Source: an uncultured Lachnospiraceae bacterium
GTDB lineage: Bacteria; Bacillota; Clostridia; Lachnospirales; Lachnospiraceae
Assembly: GCA_900313265.1 (NCBI GenBank)
Contig: OMRN01000284.1
Location: 1 to 5,359 of the forward strand
Direction of reading: 5' to 3'
DNA length: 5,359 nucleotides
Made by a program: the position numbers and the translations under genes. How positions within the stretch are numbered: position 1 is the stretch's first letter; every line of letters starts with the position of its first letter. Shown one piece after another: positions 4,197 through 5,359 of this stretch. Under the pieces are notes generated by a model that worked only from the letters and a program-made list of their open reading frames with translations, ran no database searches and was not told the DNA's origin.

Positions 4197-5359
4197 TTAT
4201 TTGATGATTCCTTCATGCAGTTTCTGCAGGGAATTTACATCAATTCTGCTCTCACTCTGTGCTGCCAGAATTCCGTCCGCGGAAGCGGATGCTGCCGCAA
4301 TTGTCGTAATATACGGAATTTTGTGTTTGATTGCATTCTTGCGGATGTAACTGTCGTCAAAAATGCTTTCCTTTCCGGACGGCGTATTTACGATAAGCTG
4401 AATCTTCTTATTCACGATGGCATCGACAATGTTCGGTCTGCCTTCCTGCATTTTTAAGATTTTCTCACACTCAATGCCGTTCTCGCGAAGCAGTGCATAG
4501 GTTGTGCCGGTTGCCAGAATCTTGAATCCGGCCTGAATAAATTTCTTTGCAACATCCACTACATACTGCTTATCCATACGGTTTACGCTGATTAATACGG
4601 TTCCGGATAACGGAAGCGGATTCTGCGTTGCCTCCTGTGCTTTATAATATGCCTCCCCAAAGTTCGGTGCAAGTCCTAAAACTTCACCGGTGGAACGCAT
4701 TTCAGGTCCTAAGAGCGGGTCAACCTCAGGGAACATATTAAACGGGAATACTGCTTCTTTTACGCCGACGTAATTGTATTTGCTTTCTTTTAATTCCGGA
4801 ACCGGAGAAGTTCTTCCGGTAAGCGGAAGGGTAATAATATCGGTTGCAACCCTTACCATGTTGATGCCGCAAACCTTGCTCACCAAGGGCACGGTTCTCG
4901 ATGCACGGGGATTCGCCTCGATAACATATACCACATCATCCTCGATGGCGTACTGCATGTTCATCAGTCCGTGAACATTCATTTCAACCGCAATCTTCTT
5001 TGTATATTCCTTGATGAGTGCAAGGTTCTTTTCGGAGATATGCATGGAAGGAAGGATACATGCGGAATCACCGGAGTGAATTCCCGCAAGTTCGATATGC
5101 TCCATAACCGCAGGAACAAATGCATGATTTCCGTCGCAGATGGCATCGGCCTCACACTCCATGGCATGCCGTAAGAAACGGTCGATCAAAATCGGGCGGT
5201 CGGGCGTTACACCGACTGCTGCCGCCATGTATTCTTTTAACGCATCCCTGTCATAAACAACTTCCATTCCGCGTCCGCCTAAAACGAAGGAAGGACGAAC
5301 CATTACCGGATATCCAATCTTCTCGGCAATTTCAATTGCATCGTCAATCGTTACGGCCA
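4197..5359 (-). CDS. carB: Carbamoyl-phosphate synthase large subunit, C-terminal 386 residues (5' end outside window)
   Basis: The large subunit makes carbamoyl phosphate from bicarbonate, ammonia (delivered by CarA from glutamine) and two ATP, for pyrimidine and arginine synthesis. The frame is open to the right edge: AVTIDDAIEIAEKIGYPV precedes the first methionine, so the in-frame ATG at 5303 is internal, not the start. The visible part covers most of the second ATP-grasp domain. It has RPSFVLGGRGMEVVYD (21-36 of the fragment), and Gln135, Glu147 and Asn149 in MQYAIEDDVVYVIEANPRAS correspond in spacing to the E. coli metal/ATP ligands Q829, E841 and N843. The MGS-like allosteric domain starts near residue 252 (GTVLISVNRMDK). 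It keeps ATGTT (Thr283 and Thr286 match the E. coli effector-binding T974/T977 spacing) and a VNTPSG segment. It ends at a normal position with TAA. By family size (about 1060-1070 residues) roughly two thirds lies outside. carA is presumably further upstream. Confidence 0.97.
   Translation of the reverse strand, partial: AVTIDDAIEIAEKIGYPVMVRPSFVLGGRGMEVVYDRDALKEYMAAAVGVTPDRPILIDRFLRHAMECEADAICDGNHAFVPAVMEHIELAGIHSGDSACILPSMHISEKNLALIKEYTKKIAVEMNVHGLMNMQYAIEDDVVYVIEANPRASRTVPLVSKVCGINMVRVATDIITLPLTGRTSPVPELKESKYNYVGVKEAVFPFNMFPEVDPLLGPEMRSTGEVLGLAPNFGEAYYKAQEATQNPLPLSGTVLISVNRMDKQYVVDVAKKFIQAGFKILATGTTYALLRENGIECEKILKMQEGRPNIVDAIVNKKIQLIVNTPSGKESIFDDSYIRKNAIKHKIPYITTIAAASASADGILAAQSESRIDVNSLQKLHEGIIK

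Overview
The window reads like chromosome of a Clostridia bacterium, most likely Lachnospiraceae. This is judged from strong AGGAGG-type ribosome binding sites, moderate GC, and the style of the MgtE, CarB and GuaA proteins. It is a judgement from sequence resemblance, not a database search. Every gene I can support lies on the minus strand, so transcription runs from high to low coordinates.

In transcription order: (1) the C-terminal third of carB (carbamoyl-phosphate synthase large subunit), entering from the right edge and ending at 4197; (2) after 86 bp, a 218-residue protein (4110-3454) of uncertain function with a faint resemblance to GHKL/anti-sigma-type ATPases; (3) a 311-bp gap (3453-3143) holding a stable inverted repeat, a possible promoter, a 41-codon ORF behind a near-perfect Shine-Dalgarno, and an intrinsic terminator directly before (4) mgtE, a CBS-domain Mg2+ transporter/channel (3142-1742); (5) after an A/C-rich leader with four 13-bp tandem repeats, a stand-alone ATP-pyrophosphatase (synthetase) GMP synthase gene, guaA (1655-672), without the usual amidotransferase domain; (6) a strong intrinsic terminator (650-623); (7) three 62-bp tandem repeats, each with a 37-bp hairpin; and (8) the 5' part of an unnamed accessory gene running off the left edge.

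The most interesting region is the mgtE leader. A terminator hairpin sits just upstream of the mgtE ribosome binding site. Its 5' arm is complementary, over 7 bases, to a segment inside the upstream 41-codon ORF. This is the layout of a transcription attenuator in which either ribosome position on a leader peptide or an RNA aptamer decides whether mgtE is read. I did not find the landmarks of the classical M-box Mg2+ riboswitch. The second point of interest is the short guaA, whose own strong ribosome binding site shows that the missing amidotransferase domain is not a simple frameshift. The third is the tandem-hairpin array.

The carB, mgtE and guaA functions (pyrimidine/arginine precursor synthesis, Mg2+ homeostasis, GMP synthesis) are all housekeeping. 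No mobile element, CRISPR array, tRNA or rRNA was seen.
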